From the NCBI GenBank assembly GCA_905221605.1, contig CAJNDS010000772.1, positions 1-64,000 of the forward strand: a stretch of 64,000 nucleotides of DNA. Direction: 5' to 3'. This document shows positions 1 through 12,468 of the stretch, piece after piece (positions within the stretch are counted from its first letter, which is position 1; the number at the start of each line of letters is the position of its first letter). The position numbers were made by a program, and so were the translations under genes. Origin of the DNA: Symbiodinium natans (taxonomy: Eukaryota > Sar > Dinophyceae > Suessiales > Symbiodiniaceae). Under the pieces are notes generated by a model. The model was not told the origin of the DNA, ran no database searches, and saw only the letters and a list, made by a program, of their open reading frames with translations.

Positions 1-805
<805 letters not shown>

Positions 806-809
806 AGTA

Positions 810-1855
810 GTATCAGTAGCAGCAGTAGCAGTTACAACGTGCATCATGGCGCACAGCAACACATATCTAACGGCAGACCCTCTTCGAGACCCTGCGGTTT
901 TGCAGCAGAAACGGACTTGGACTGAGTATAGTTGAAAAGCTTGTTCTGTAGATTCCAATTTGAAGCTCTTCAAGTCCAATTGCGTTGTGGAAGAGATGAC
1001 GGGCGGGTTATGATGCAGAGCTGCTGCTCATTGCCACAGCCTGTGCTCCACATGCCAGTAGTTGACTAGGCGCCGAACTGCGAACAGTCAGAGGTGCCTT
1101 TCGAAGGTGTTCTTCTTTACCTCCGCATGTAGCTCATTAACAAAACGAACATAAACGGTAAGAATTGCAAAGTTCGGGTAGCATCGGGAGCTGCCAACTA
1201 ATGTGAACAAATGAACTCAACACGCCGTAACTGAAGCTCAGCACGACAGTGTGTATTCATTGTATTCGCTCTCCCTCTCGTTCTCGCCTCTCCCTCGCTC
1301 TCGCTCCCGCCTCTCGCTCGCTCTCGGTTGGTCCATCCGTCGGTCTATCCGCGAAACCTATGCCAACCTCCTTTTCATCAGCCCCTACGCCCGCTGCACC
1401 TTTGTGACTGCTTGCCGTGCACTCCGCATCGTTTTGCAGACCGCTGCCAAAAAGGAAGCTCATGCTGGCTTGAACTTTGGAACGCAGGTTCGCTTGTAAT
1501 CCACAGCTTACTTCACCCATCAAAGCATGTCAAAGCCCCAAGCAGCATACCCATGAACCTCGATTTACCCCCCCCCCCCCTTCGTGCGATATGACGTTAT
1601 GAACTGGACATTTTTGCCCCGGACTTTGGAAGAAACACAAAAAGGTTTGCAGAAAACATGGTGCTTCGCTTCTGTATCTTGACACGTCGGGAAGTTGCTG
1701 TGAAGCTTTCAGGTTTATGTGCCTGCGCTTGAAGCCCCCACCGTAGTAAAACCCTCAACCTTTCTACTAAGGGGTGCAGTGCGTAGTACCCCTTGACAAG
1801 CCGAGAGAAGCATCATGACGTGGCACGGTTTGCTGTTCGTCTCCGATCGCCAGAA
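810..1855. other. No gene recognised; pyrimidine tract and C run
   Basis: I see no convincing exon here. The stretch holds an imperfect CTCTCGCTC pyrimidine tract (about 1262-1328) and a C homopolymer near 1570-1580. Short frames on both strands lack conserved motifs or coiled-coil patterning. Confidence 0.5.
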
Positions 1856-1859
1856 CCTC

Positions 1860-1917
1860 CACCGACGCCACTCCGAGCTCTCGCAGCTGCGCCGGCGCAG
1901 CGATGTTTCCAAGAGGT
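1860..1917 (+). CDS. Putative coiled-coil exon (HRRHSELSQLRRRSDVSK)
   Basis: This short + strand segment encodes HRRHSELSQLRRRSDVSK, a charged amphipathic helix resembling the clearer coiled-coil exons downstream (4.8-8.6 kb). It may be the first exon of that gene visible here. No start codon or promoter can be fixed. The rest of the surrounding open frame (to about 2228) looks like intron read-through. Function unknown. Confidence 0.35.
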
Positions 1918-2348
1918 GCCATAGCTGGGGCTTGCGCATGCGGGATGATTTGGGTTCATGTGGATTCATGGGTCACCTTCCGCACCTTAAGGGCTTGCAA
2001 GGTGACATGAAGGCGCAGTTTGTGTACACTTTCTCTCAGGACGGCAAAATCTGGAATTTTGTGTATTGGGTTGATGCAGGTACTTTCAATTGCCTCGGTG
2101 GTTCTCATGGTTTGGATTCTAGCAATCTCGAACGGGACGCGACACACACTATCTCTATTAAATTTGGAGTTTCTGCTGGCATGAAATCTGGCCGGTGCCT
2201 ATCTCAGGACGGGCGTGCGCACACATGAAGACCCATACTAAGTATGATGTGACATTCATTTGTGGTAATCACTGTGGCCATCTTGAAAAGATTTTTTAGT
2301 GTTTTTCGAGTGATTATGAAGTGATTCTGGATAGTGATTGTTTTCAGG

Positions 2349-2562
2349 GGTCGCTCCGAAATCACCCCGAAAGCGCTCCGAGAGCGCTCCGAAATCGCTC
2401 CAAAATCGCTCCGAAATCGCTCCGAGATCACTCCGAAATCGCTCCATGCCTCGGAAAAAGCTTGAATAGATTATGTCTAGCGTCATTCCAGAATTCCCGA
2501 ATCACTCCGAAATCGCTCCAAAATCACTCCAGAACCACTCCGCACTCCAAAATCGCTCGAAA
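2349..2562. repeat. 11-bp minisatellite, CGAAATCGCTC-type
   Basis: Imperfect tandem copies of CCGAAATCGCT with variants (CCAAAATCGCT, CCGAGATCACT, CCGAAAGCGCT) fill about 2349-2445. They resume at about 2499-2562 after a unique spacer. A related short stretch recurs near 44105-44135. Because 11 is not a multiple of 3, the frames across it have no coding meaning. Confidence 0.85.
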
Positions 2563-2685
2563 ATTAAAGTGATCATCTACAATGTTTACCACATAATGAA
2601 AGTCTTGATACTAATTTTCACACGGTGATCTTGATTCGGCAACTTTCGCTTACGGGTGAGACTTCTGCTTGGCCTCTCCGCCAAG

Positions 2686-2758
2686 GCAAGTGGCTGTGGT
2701 TCATCAAGAGGAGATCCTCAAAATGAGGGAGGAGCTGAAGGCCCGGGATGGAGAGGGT
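2686..2758 (+). CDS. Coiled-coil exon (HQEEILKMREELKARDG)
   Basis: This exon encodes VAVVHQEEILKMREELKARD, a textbook amphipathic E/K/R/L helix. It is preceded by an AG that could be an acceptor (about 2684-2685). The frame is not the longest open one here, which is typical for short exons. It fits in series with the coiled-coil exons at 4.0-8.6 kb. The parent protein is not recognised. The donor is not resolved. Confidence 0.55.
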
Positions 2759-3546
2759 GAAAACGGAGTCTTGTTCAAGGTTATTGCGCAGGGGCTGTTT
2801 AAGCTTTGCTGGGTCGCGGTGTAGGAACCGACGAGTATCTTCCCAGGTGAACACTAGGAGGTTTACTTCCACTCCAGCAAGTCAAGGGCATTCGCAGGTC
2901 TACATGCGCAATGCAGCACACACGGCTAGTACTGTAAGCTTCTGTCTGTTCGTTGCTCTAGTCTTGAGGCTTGTGTGCGCTGGAATGATGCCGCATGTTG
3001 TGACTGCCGCCAATGCGAGCAATACCATGCCTGCCGTCAAAAAACAAACCACAAGGGCATCCGGATCAACGTACAAGGTAGGTAGGTTGCTAGCACAATT
3101 GACGCTCCGCACTGGTTGCTGAAACTGGTGGTATGCCGTATCGAAGCCTTCACATCGATTCACCTGGTGGCCACGGCCAAATGGGGGTTGGGTCCATGAG
3201 ACTTGGTGCACCCGTTGCTGACAGAGCCTCTGGAAGAAAGCAAAATAAGGCCGCAGCTCTCTCCTTCTGCGCCTGTCCGGAGTGTCACTCGTCTCCGGCT
3301 CTCGCGCAGAAAATCCAGAAGCCACGGTGTGGTGCACTTGCAAAGCGAAGCCGGGCTGTGACCTCTCCAGCCGGACAGAGATGTTCAAGCGAAATCTCCA
3401 TCACTTCCACGGCCCCTCTGTGCCCTTGGCTCTCTCACTTGCCTCTCGCTCGCCTCACTGGAGAGTGGGACCCAGAAGGCCCTGAGAGGCGGTTCCGCCG
3501 GTTCTGGTCTCGGATTGTCGGGCGCGGTGCCCGTTGGAGGCCTGCA

Positions 3547-3723
3547 AGCTTCACAACTCCCGGCAGCAGGCCGAACGTGCACGCCGGGCCGGTGGTCCCG
3601 AGTACCAAACAACCTTCACGTGCCCATCAGCACTTGGCATGCTGATGGTGGTAGTCAGCCTGATGAGCACGATGTGCTTACTCGGCTTGGCAGAGCTTCT
3701 GGGGGACATGCTGAGCCTGCATA
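3547..3723 (+). CDS. Possible exon with basic helix and hydrophobic segment
   Basis: The frame encodes a basic, Gln-rich helix (KLHNSRQQAERARRAG) followed by a hydrophobic stretch (ALGMLMVVVSLMSTMCLLGL) that could be a membrane helix, then LAELLGDMLSLHR. The first part matches the style of neighbouring coiled-coil exons. The hydrophobic part does not, so it may be intron read-through or belong to a different protein. No family recognised. Confidence 0.35.
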
Positions 3724-4032
3724 GACGTTCTAGTGGCCTGCATTTTGCTCCAGCACGGGGATGGTTTTCCGATTCTGAGATGACTCTAGGTATTTGCTTA
3801 GCACAATTCGCGACCGGGCAGGTGTTTAGGGGAGCTCTTGAGCTCGCAAGGCGCTTGAGCCCAACCAGCTTTGGTCTCTCTGCCATCTTGCGTCCTCCAG
3901 AGATGTACGCAAACTTTGCTCTAAAATGCAGTTGCGTACTCTCATGATCTCTCATGGTTTAAGCCCATGTTCTGCAAGACCGACATCTTTCCACGTCGCC
4001 CAAACGCGATCCCTGACCACAAAATCACTGAG

Positions 4033-4107
4033 CAATGGAGGCCAAAGAAGGAAGTCTCGCAGAGGCAGGATGCAAGTTGCACGTGAAAGCACAAGAGGCA
4101 TGCGGGC
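4033..4107 (+). CDS. Putative helical exon (AMEAKEGSLAEAGCKLHVKA)
   Basis: A possible AG acceptor is followed by a frame reading AMEAKEGSLAEAGCKLHVKA and then QEACG, alanine- and glutamate-rich like the later coiled-coil exons. It lies between the coiled-coil segments at 2.7 and 4.8 kb on the same strand and probably belongs to the same transcription unit. Function unknown. Confidence 0.4.
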
Positions 4108-4179
4108 TAGCTAGTAATTGGTTAGTTCGGGCTTGCGTAGTTGTCAACTACTCTGCATGAATTATGTCTGCATTGCTCT

Positions 4180-4251
4180 GGCTTGCCGTTCATGCGCTGT
4201 TTATTGACTCTCGTGGTCTTGGGAATGGTAGGTTCGATCCCGACGCAAGTC
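4180..4251 (+). other. tRNA-like fold (acceptor stem and T-arm), probably relic
   Basis: GGCTTGC at 4180-4186 can pair over all 7 positions (one G-T) with GCAAGTC at 4245-4251. GTAGG-TTCGATC-CCGAC at 4228-4244 makes a T-arm with 4 of 5 pairs and a good B-box. Exactly 41 nt separate the acceptor 5' strand from the T-arm, as in a class I tRNA. However, the D-arm A-box and a paired anticodon stem are missing. This suggests a degraded tRNA or SINE head, or chance. Confidence 0.25.
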
Positions 4252-4670
4252 GGTCACAGCAGATGCGAAAGGCGCTGTGTTGGATGGCAGGCCCTCCGTC
4301 CCGGACAGGGCTTGAGGAAAACACGTGGTCCGAGAAACTTGCACATAGAAGCGGCATCAGAAAGCCACGAATACTACCCCTGAAGCCCACGTACCAGAAC
4401 GCCCATAATGGTTTGCATATTGGAAAGGCAGTGCCCCAAGAGTTCCCAACATCACTTTAGGGCTTTTCCAAATCATCGTTTTATTTGTTCCTGCGCTTGA
4501 CTTGCTGGTCGTCGGAGGCTCTGGGCCTTCTTCGGGGCACCACATCCACAACTCCTAAAAACACTGAGATTGAAGCACTCGCCTTCCGCAGGCGGCGTAT
4601 CTCTGTTATGCAGGCGGACCTAGAGCATCAGGCCCCCGGGAGCTGAGTTTAGGCTGGGGTCTTGCCTGGT

Positions 4671-4673
<3 letters not shown>

Positions 4674-4720
<47 letters not shown>
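4674..4720. repeat. (GA)n microsatellite
   Basis: About 23 uninterrupted AG dinucleotides, in an intron or spacer just upstream of the coiled-coil exon at 4811. Confidence 0.97.
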
Positions 4721-4723
<3 letters not shown>

Positions 4724-4810
4724 CGGACTTGGGACGTCGCACGTCCTACTTCATGAGCCCTGACACGACACTTTCCTAATTGCCAACCTCGCCCTTTCCC
4801 ACCCTTCAGG

Positions 4811-5465
4811 CTCGTTCCGGCCTTGAGCAACTCCGGCGAGAGATCGCTGCGGAGGAGTTGCTCCAGTTTAACCCGAAGAGGTGAAATTAGGAGCTGGTGC
4901 GGGGCTTGCGACTGGGATCTCGCGACTGGGATTTCGGAAAGAATTTCGGCCAGTGTCTGATGGCCAGTCTGAGAGCCCTGACATGACCATGCAACAAAGA
5001 CCTCCTGCAGAGTCGATGATAGAGTGCAACTGAGCACGGTTGGAAGCCTTCCGATTTACACGGTCATGCGGCTGCAATGCCTTGAAGGAGAAGGCAATGG
5101 CAGAGGAGCAGAAAGCGATTCTGGCGGAGGCCTTGGGAGTCCAGCAAAAGGACCCAGGAATCTCTAGGACATCGGACGACCGTCAAGTCGCCCGGCGACT
5201 TACCAGTTGCTCTGACGTGAAAAAACGACTGTGCAAACCCCCATCAACAAGTGAGGGATTTGCGCCCACAAGCACCCCGGATCGCTTTGTGTCCGCTACA
5301 GAGCGAACCCCCCTAGAAAGACCGAGAAGCAATCGCCGTGGGCCTCACATACTCGTGAACCTGTGAAAGCCTGGAAGCTCCTTGAATCCCACAGGCAGCA
5401 CAGCGCGCGAAGCAGGACGAAGCGCTGCGCCAGCAGGACGTTCAGCGTAGGAGCATGCTCGCCCA
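4811..5465 (+). CDS. Coiled-coil exon cluster (three exons)
   Basis: Three short + strand exons sit here. About 4811-4882 encodes SGLEQLRREIAAEELLQF. About 5081-5155 encodes KEKAMAEEQKAILAEALGVQ. About 5395-5465 encodes AQRAKQDEALRQQDVQRRSM. All are Ala/Glu/Gln/Arg-rich with leucines at heptad-like spacing and no prolines, as expected for a long parallel coiled coil. Each lies in its own frame with stops between, so they need splicing to join. The sequence between looks intronic. No globular domain is visible and the parent family cannot be named. Confidence 0.6.
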
Positions 5466-6097
5466 AAGGCCGAAGCCAGTGACTCCTAAGGCCTCCTGCA
5501 CGTGCACTGTGTGAGGATCGCCGCGGCTAAGCCTCCAGACACCCTGGCCCTTTCCCCTACAAAAAGGTTGAGGGGGGAGGGGAGATGCTGCAATCGGCAA
5601 ATGATAAGAGTGATAAGACGAACCTAAAGTGACCTGAGCATTTTGGCACATGGAGCTTCTGAGTCGAGGAGCAGGCCTGGGCCCTGAGGGAGGCAGCCTT
5701 CCTCCGCGCAACACAAGCCGGGGCAAAGGCAGCGGCAGCGGCAGTGGCCCGGGGTGGCGTGGAGGAGGCAGCCTTTGGGTTCAGCGACGGCGCAGCGATG
5801 TTCAGCCAATCTTCAGACTTTCCGCTTCGGGAGTTCTTTTGGGTGTTTGTGTGTGACGCTGGGCCTTACCGAGGGCTTTGGACCTGGCAGGTGACGCAAG
5901 TGTAGAGTGCATTTTCTGGCACTGATGCTTGTTTCCCTTTCAATTCTAATCCAACATCGGAGCCATCCTTGTCCGGTTGAAGATTCGCAGCAGTAGCAGT
6001 GACCTACTGAACATCCTACTCGTAGATCTTCCTCGTCAACACTCAGAGTATTCTAGGTTTCCATTGACAGTCTCCGGGGTGTCAGAAAACAGACAGC

Positions 6098-6174
6098 CTT
6101 GAGCAGAAAGCAGGCCGCAGCTGCTGCAGCGGCTGCTGCTGAAGAAGCCGCCGCAGGGGAGCGCCTCTTACCTT
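6098..6174 (+). CDS. Ala-rich helical exon
   Basis: The frame LSRKQAAAAAAAAAEEAAAG continues into ERLLP and a stop. A nine-alanine run flanked by KQ and EE is a strong helix former. It continues the Ala/Glu-rich composition of the exons on both sides. The GC-rich GCn codons contrast with the surrounding intron. Boundaries are approximate. Confidence 0.5.
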
Positions 6175-7075
6175 AAGCGCTTCAGTTTGTGGCCATGGGC
6201 GAATATAGCCGTGGCGACCCCTTTCCGCGCGATGTGCGTATGCCAGGGATAGATAGTCTGCAACTGCACTTTGTCACTGTGAGTTCTCCGAGCCAGATCG
6301 ACTTGTAGATGAGCAGGACAGTCCTAAACCCTGAACCTAAGCCCCTTTTCAGTCCTGTACAGGCATATCAGATCAACCTTGGCAGCATCGAGACCCATGT
6401 CCCCGTGAAACAGCATCGCAATCCCTCAGAAAGACATCTCCCCGCGAAAGCCTCAACCCTTGAAGCACCAAATCCCCCAAAGTGGAAAGCCCAGACAGAG
6501 CACCCGAACGCTTCGGCTACTCCTCTGACTGTCGTTGCTGTTTCACTTATTACATCCACTGTGTGAAAGGCTTCTGACTCCGAACCAAGAATCTCATCAT
6601 TTACAGATGCCCACCTGTAGATATCCTGCATCGGCGTTCTCAAGGTCTCATTGGCCAGGTCTCTGCACTTTGAAGACCCCGAATCCAGATGTTAAATTCA
6701 GGGTACTCCCTTATGAAGTCGTGACAGAAAGCACAATCTGCCAATCACGATGAGCATATGAGAACTCTACTGTGCATCTCGAGGCCTCAGCCCCCGCTCT
6801 GTCGCGGAGTGCGGCGTCGATGCGGCGGTGGCTGCGGCCGAGGCGTGGGGATTTCTTCGGGCTTAGGGAGGGATACCCTAGCAGAACAAGGTTCTTACAT
6901 GTTCCAGCTTCAACTTGGACTTATCCTTCATCGACATCGAACCTGAAGAGCATCGAAGAAGCCTACAGTAAAGATGCCTGCGAAGTGCCAACAACGGATG
7001 CATCCTCAACTCATAGAACCCCCGCCATAGAACCCTCACCAATGTCCAGGATCTGGCCTTGGTGCGGGGACGCAG

Positions 7076-7187
7076 TGTTGAGGACGCCGCGGCAGTTGCC
7101 GCGGCGGCTGGCACTGCAGTGCGTGCTGCTCAGGCTTGCTATAGGGCACTTGACCTTGCTGCCTGAAGCAGAATTTCCTGGGTCCTA
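7076..7187 (+). CDS. Ala-rich coiled-coil exon
   Basis: After an AG at 7074-7075 the frame reads VEDAAAVAAAAGTAVRAAQA then CYRALDLAA to a stop at about 7166. This is helical and alanine-dominated like the 6.1-kb exon. A weaker, similar stretch (SVAECGVDAAVAAAEAW) occurs near 6795-6850 and may be another exon. The open frame upstream of 7076 looks like intron. Function unknown. Confidence 0.5.
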
Positions 7188-7283
7188 AGATCTAAGTCCC
7201 AACTGAGCCCTGAACCCGAACTTTGGGAAGGGTGCCAATGTAAGTACTGACTGACGCCAGGAGCCCCGTCCAAAAGCCTTCAG

Positions 7284-7395
7284 AGAAAAGCAACTCTGGG
7301 AGGCGGAGAGCTCCGCTGCAGAGCGCCGCACCCGGACGGAGCGAGCCCTTGCTCGCCTCGAGGAACGCGCTCGGGAGGCTGGGGAGGAAAGAGGG
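7284..7395 (+). CDS. Strong coiled-coil exon (AAERRTRTERALARLEERAR)
   Basis: Following a possible TTCAG acceptor, the frame encodes KQLWEAESS then AAERRTRTERALARLEERAR and EAGE. Dense E/R/A/L with no proline over more than 30 residues is among the clearest coding signals in the left third of the window. It continues the series of one-helix exons. Likely a structural or scaffold coiled-coil protein, but no specific family is recognised. Confidence 0.65.
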
Positions 7396-7509
7396 TCTGG
7401 GCAGTTTCGGGTTTAGGTTTTGGGCTTTCGGGGGTTGATGAATCTTCTCAGGGTTAGGCAAATTTGAGAGCGAGCGTTTAAAGGCTCGACGGGTTGGGGA
7501 TGCTTGCAG

Positions 7510-7785
7510 GCGGCCGACCTGCGGCATCAAATGGATGAAGTGCTGGCCAAGAAAGAGAGGCGAAGTTGGGATTGCCTCATGGCCTGCTCATGTGCACGTA
7601 AGGTTTTTTTGCTTAAACTACCAATCTCCATCATCTAAACCCAAAGGCGTGGCACCCTACGCGGGCCCTGCACCGTGTTCCCAAAAGGGAAATCTGTGGA
7701 AAGGCTGGCCCTCGAGAAGCTCGATATCGAAGTAGAGCTCGAGTCAGAGCAAAAGTGCTGCGAGCAGGAGCTTGGGCACCCTTTC
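7510..7785 (+). CDS. Two coiled-coil exons
   Basis: About 7510-7555, after a TTGCAG acceptor, encodes QAADLRHQMDEVLAKKERR. About 7687-7785 encodes SVERLALEKLDIEVELESEQ then KCCEQELG. Both are acidic/basic amphipathic helices. The sequence between contains stops and looks intronic. Together with 7284 and 8079 they form a regular succession of small helical exons on the + strand. Confidence 0.6.
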
Positions 7786-8078
7786 AGAGGTTTCATCCAT
7801 TATCCTGTCGTTGAAGGGACAGTGCCTGCGTGGCTGCAGGGGCGATACCACCAGAACATGACCAAACCTATGCCCCGTCCTCCAACACGTGTCCCATCAA
7901 GGCCCACCCCCGTCTTTACTGCACCTCCCCTGTCCTCTGCCACAGGAGCGGCTTGCGCGCGGGTGCGCCGCGGTGCCCAAACCCGCACTGGAGGGGATCG
8001 ATGAGCTTGACCTGAGCTGCCCGGAGCTCAGGTCAGGAGCATTGCTGTTCTGGTGAATTTGTTCTCCTTCGTGACTCA

Positions 8079-8167
8079 GGCCTTCGTGCTGAGCTGGCAG
8101 CTCGCAAGGAGTTGGCGGAGCGTGAGCTGGCAGAGTGTCTTTCGGCGCACTACGGCGCTATTTGGGG
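8079..8167 (+). CDS. Coiled-coil exon (RAELAARKELAERELAECLS)
   Basis: The frame GLRAELAARKELAERELAEC continues LSAHYGAIWG to a stop. It contains a near-repeat (ELAARK / ELAERE) typical of heptad-rich proteins, and leucines recur every 3-4 residues. It lies in line with exons at 7.7 and 8.25 kb. A CTCAGG acceptor precedes it. Confidence 0.6.
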
Positions 8168-8253
8168 TTAGGGCTCGCGGGTTTATGAAACTTTTATGAA
8201 ACAGCAACCGTTTTTTGAACAGAGGGCCCTATTAGACTCCTTTTTTGCTACCT

Positions 8254-8600
8254 GAAAGGCTCCGGGGCTTCGAGAGCCAAGGCCGGCACCAGCTGGGGGA
8301 GGCCGAGGCCTCGCTCAGCGCAGCCTCCGAGGCCTCCCAAAATCCCTGGATGATTTGGATGTGTTTCAAAGCGGGCTTTGAGAGTTCCAGGGACTTCTCC
8401 TTTTTTACATATCTTGTTTTTTTGGCGGGGGGGAGAGGGGTTTCTAGGGAGGAGGGACTTTCCGACATGAGCCAAAACGAGCGTTTTTTTGCTGGGGAGC
8501 TCACAGGCGTCAAAGTGGGATTTCCGACATCCAAAGCCGGAGCCTCCAAGCAGGCAGCTGCCGAGCACCGTGCCGCGGAGGCGGATAGGAGGAAGGTGCC
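8254..8600 (+). CDS. Two coiled-coil exons in one open frame
   Basis: Two coding-like pieces share one open frame (about 8245-8673). 8254-8348 reads ERLRGFESQGRHQLGEAEAS then LSAASEASQ. 8538-8600 reads GASKQAAAEHRAAEADRRK. The linking sequence is Phe-rich with T and G runs and is probably a retained-frame intron. The helices resemble the other exons of this block. Function not recognised. Confidence 0.5.
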
Positions 8601-9321
8601 AAGAAGAAACCTTTGGGGGCTCAGAGTTGAGACTTTTTGGGCGGCATTCATGGGGGCATCAACGGGGCTTTAGGGGCGCCGTGGTTTGAAGTGCTGAGTG
8701 TGGCTGAGAGTGGCTCGACCCCGAACCCGAGTTTTGAAATGGAGGGGCCCGGGATGGCCCCGGTCGGGAGCGCGGGGCCAAGCCCCAAAGCATCACAACC
8801 TGCATTCCCACAAGTTTGCTCCAGATCTCGCCGTGGAACTCCGGAACCCCCAATTCGCAGAGTTGAGCACAGGCGTTTGCACTCCTGGAGCCTGCTGGAC
8901 CTGCGGAGAGCGAGGAGGTCTTCAGGGACTGGCGTGGCATGGAGGTTTCAGGGTTCGAGGTGAGACTTGGCTCTGTAGGACTCGGGAAAATCATGACCTA
9001 AAACATGTGAGTTCACGCTCTAACGATGTTTCATGCAGGGTTGTGCCAGGCCTACAAGCGTGCTCCGCAAGATGATCCTCAAAAGTGCCAGTTGCGAATC
9101 CGCTGCTCATGTTGGCCGGTTGCACCAGACCAAAGCAGGGGCACCACTGGTTCAAATCAGTTCATGCCGCGCAAATGGATCGGGGGGTGAATCTGCATTT
9201 CTTATTCATTCCCTGTATATTGTGCGCGCATTCGACTTTTACCCCGGGAGGCTCAGCCCATGGGCCTTCTGCAGGAGGCCAGAGCTGCGAGGCGGCTCCC
9301 CCAGGGCTGCCATGGGGCGGC

Positions 9322-9338
9322 GGGGGGGGGGGGGGGGG
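9322..9338. repeat. G homopolymer (17 nt)
   Basis: One of several long C/G runs. Others include C near 1570-1580, C near 9627-9638, G 10523-10544, C 13563-13576, C 15595-15612, G 36045-36061, C near 52312-52326 and G 58442-58469. They fall in introns or spacers. Confidence 0.9.
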
Positions 9339-9734
9339 CTGTTGGGGGTTCAGATGGTTGCAAAGTTAACAGGTATCCACGGCATTTCAGAGACGATCTT
9401 CTAGCCTTAAAAGTAATTTCTTGGAGATATAACATTGTGGGTTTGAAGACCGGTCGGATGGCTTGAGGCTTATTGTTCTGGACATCATCCGCCAGCCTGG
9501 ACTGGTGACTCAAACTTGCAGCCTAGACCAAGCAGGACAAGCAACCACACCACTAGGCCCGACAGTGGCCCGCGGGATCCCGACACCTTTGCAGCCTTTG
9601 CACTGAGAGCAGAAAATTAGTCGCCCCCCCCCCCCCGTGTCCCCCCAGACTCTGCACTCTTGGGCTCACAATGACTCAAATCTCGTCAGAGTCGTGTGAT
9701 TGGCAGGGGAAGTCTAGTATGATAATGCTCATGC

Positions 9735-9793
9735 GCCCAAGGCTCGTGGCTGCGGAGAGCCTTGAAGCTGTTCGCACAGAGGCTGGATTGTGA
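9735..9793 (+). CDS. Short helical exon (RLVAAESLEAVRTEAGL)
   Basis: The frame PRLVAAESLEAVRTEAGL ends at a stop and has the same Ala/Glu/Arg helical character as the exons at 7-8.6 kb. It probably continues that unit. Alternative frames at 9.03-9.18 kb could be exons too (YKRAPQDDPQKCQLRIRC), but the frame choice there is ambiguous. Confidence 0.4.
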
Positions 9794-10001
9794 CATTCAG
9801 TCGAATGTCTGGGATTCTGCCGAAAGTGTACGTATCCAAATAGAGTCAGGATTCTAGAGTTTTGCCACTTGCTAGTCTGGACGTTTGGGTCTAGGGCCTC
9901 ATCAGATCTCCACTGAGACGAGGTCGAGCGGAAACACCGGCAGCTTGGCTGCCGGCATGACATGTTAGCGTCGGCCCAGCTGTTGCGAGCATAGATCTGG
10001 C

Positions 10002-10292
10002 TTGCCCAGCGAGCCAGGCGTTGTCTCTCATCGTCTTCTAGATTGCAGGCACCTCCCTCAAAACAAGAAACTAGCTAGGCTCGGTCAGCATATTCGGATG
10101 CAGACTAGCATTGCATTCTTGATGCAGGAGGTCGGTCTTCCGAAACAACCCGCGCTAAAGCAAAAAACATCAAAAAACCAAAGAGCTGAAACAGTAGAGA
10201 GACGCACAGCATATGAAAGATGCTGCAAGTGGCTCGGCCCTAAGTCGGGCTCACAGGTATCTCCTGTGTTTTGGTTCGGCCTTCAAGGTTGA
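10002..10292 (+). CDS. Hypothetical coding segment, basic
   Basis: This open + strand frame has a basic, Lys/Arg/Gln-rich middle (QKTSKNQRAETVERRTAYER then CCKWLGPKSGSQ). The composition differs from the random frames around it. The first ~25 residues may be intron read-through. No domain recognised. It sits between helical exons at 9.7 and 10.45 kb and may belong to the same gene. Confidence 0.4.
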   Translation: MPSEPGVVSHRLLDCRHLPQNKKLARLGQHIRMQTSIAFLMQEVGLPKQPALKQKTSKNQRAETVERRTAYERCCKWLGPKSGSQVSPVFWFGLQG

Positions 10293-10452
10293 AAAGCCTG
10301 ACACACCACTTCACTACCTCCACGAACCCAGCTAAACCGTACCCCGTTAAAGTGAGCATTCCAAAGCACCCTTAAGCCCGTAAGCCCTTGTGCCACTGTG
10401 GTCTTTGAATGCTACCTTGAAGCCCCATTAAATCCCGAAACCCCCATCCTCA

Positions 10453-10773
10453 GAACCGAGGCTTGAGGAGGCCCCCCCCGCACCAGCCTCCATCGTTGCG
10501 GACAGTGAGCTATCGGAGGAGTGGGGGGGGGGGGGGGGGGGGGGCTGGGGCAGCGCTTTTGAGGAGGGGGGGACGTGAAGGGGATGTTCAGGGGATGTTA
10601 AGGGGATGTTAGCCTGATGTCAACTTCAGGGGGTTCAAAGTTCGGTCCTGGATTCGCGGACCCGCATGTTGGCGGCAAGGACGTCCTCCGCTTCGAGTTC
10701 GTGCTGGATGGGGAGGCGCCGGCACGTGCTGTACTACATATCTGTGTACTTGCAAATGAGCTCATATCTGCAT
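10453..10773 (+). CDS. Two exon-like segments, acidic then beta-like
   Basis: About 10453-10512 encodes LEEAPPAPASIVADSELSEE. About 10647-10773 encodes GFADPHVGGKDVLRFEFVLD then GEAPARAVLHICVLANELIS to a stop. A 22-nt G run separates them. The second piece alternates hydrophobic and polar residues (DVLRFEFVLDG), suggesting a beta-strand-rich extracellular-type domain rather than a coiled coil, so it may be a different module or gene. Family not assigned. Confidence 0.45.
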
Positions 10774-10789
10774 AGTTGTCAGTAAAGCA

Positions 10790-11035
10790 AGACACATGTA
10801 TACAACATATATTTGTAAATATAAACAGAAATATAATTAGAATTTACTATAAATACAAAAAGTATATGAAACATGAATATAAATATATAAATGTAACCAT
10901 ATTTTTCATATAAATATGCATATATTAATATCAATAGAAATAGAAATGGACATTTAGTAAATGTCCATGTCAATGTCAATGTAAATGTATATGTAAGTGT
11001 AAGTGTAAATGTAAATATGAATATGCATATGTGGT
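10790..11035. repeat. AT-rich degenerate hexamer array (ATGTAA/ATGTCA)
   Basis: AT-rich DNA built from related units such as AATATAAATAT, then ATGTCA/ATGTAA/AAGTGT repeats (about 10955-11025). Low complexity and not coding. Confidence 0.8.
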
Positions 11036-11258
11036 CGTCCCCACCCTGTCCCCCAATGGACAAACCTCATGTAAAGGCTCCTGTATACACTGTCTACTCT
11101 GATGCATTCCCTCTACTTCTACTCAATATGAATTATATGAGATGCAGGGGATGAGGTGCCATATGTATTAAATATCTTGAAAAACCACCACAAAATCTCC
11201 AAATCAAAAAAGCATCCAAAACTCCAGAAAAGCAAAAATCCAAAATCCAAACTTGCCG

Positions 11259-12390
<1,132 letters not shown>

Positions 12391-12468
12391 AGTATCCTGC
12401 ATTTGTTTACACAATCTCACTTCTCAGAGGGCGACCTTTCAAATGCATGCATCCCAATCAGAATTTCC

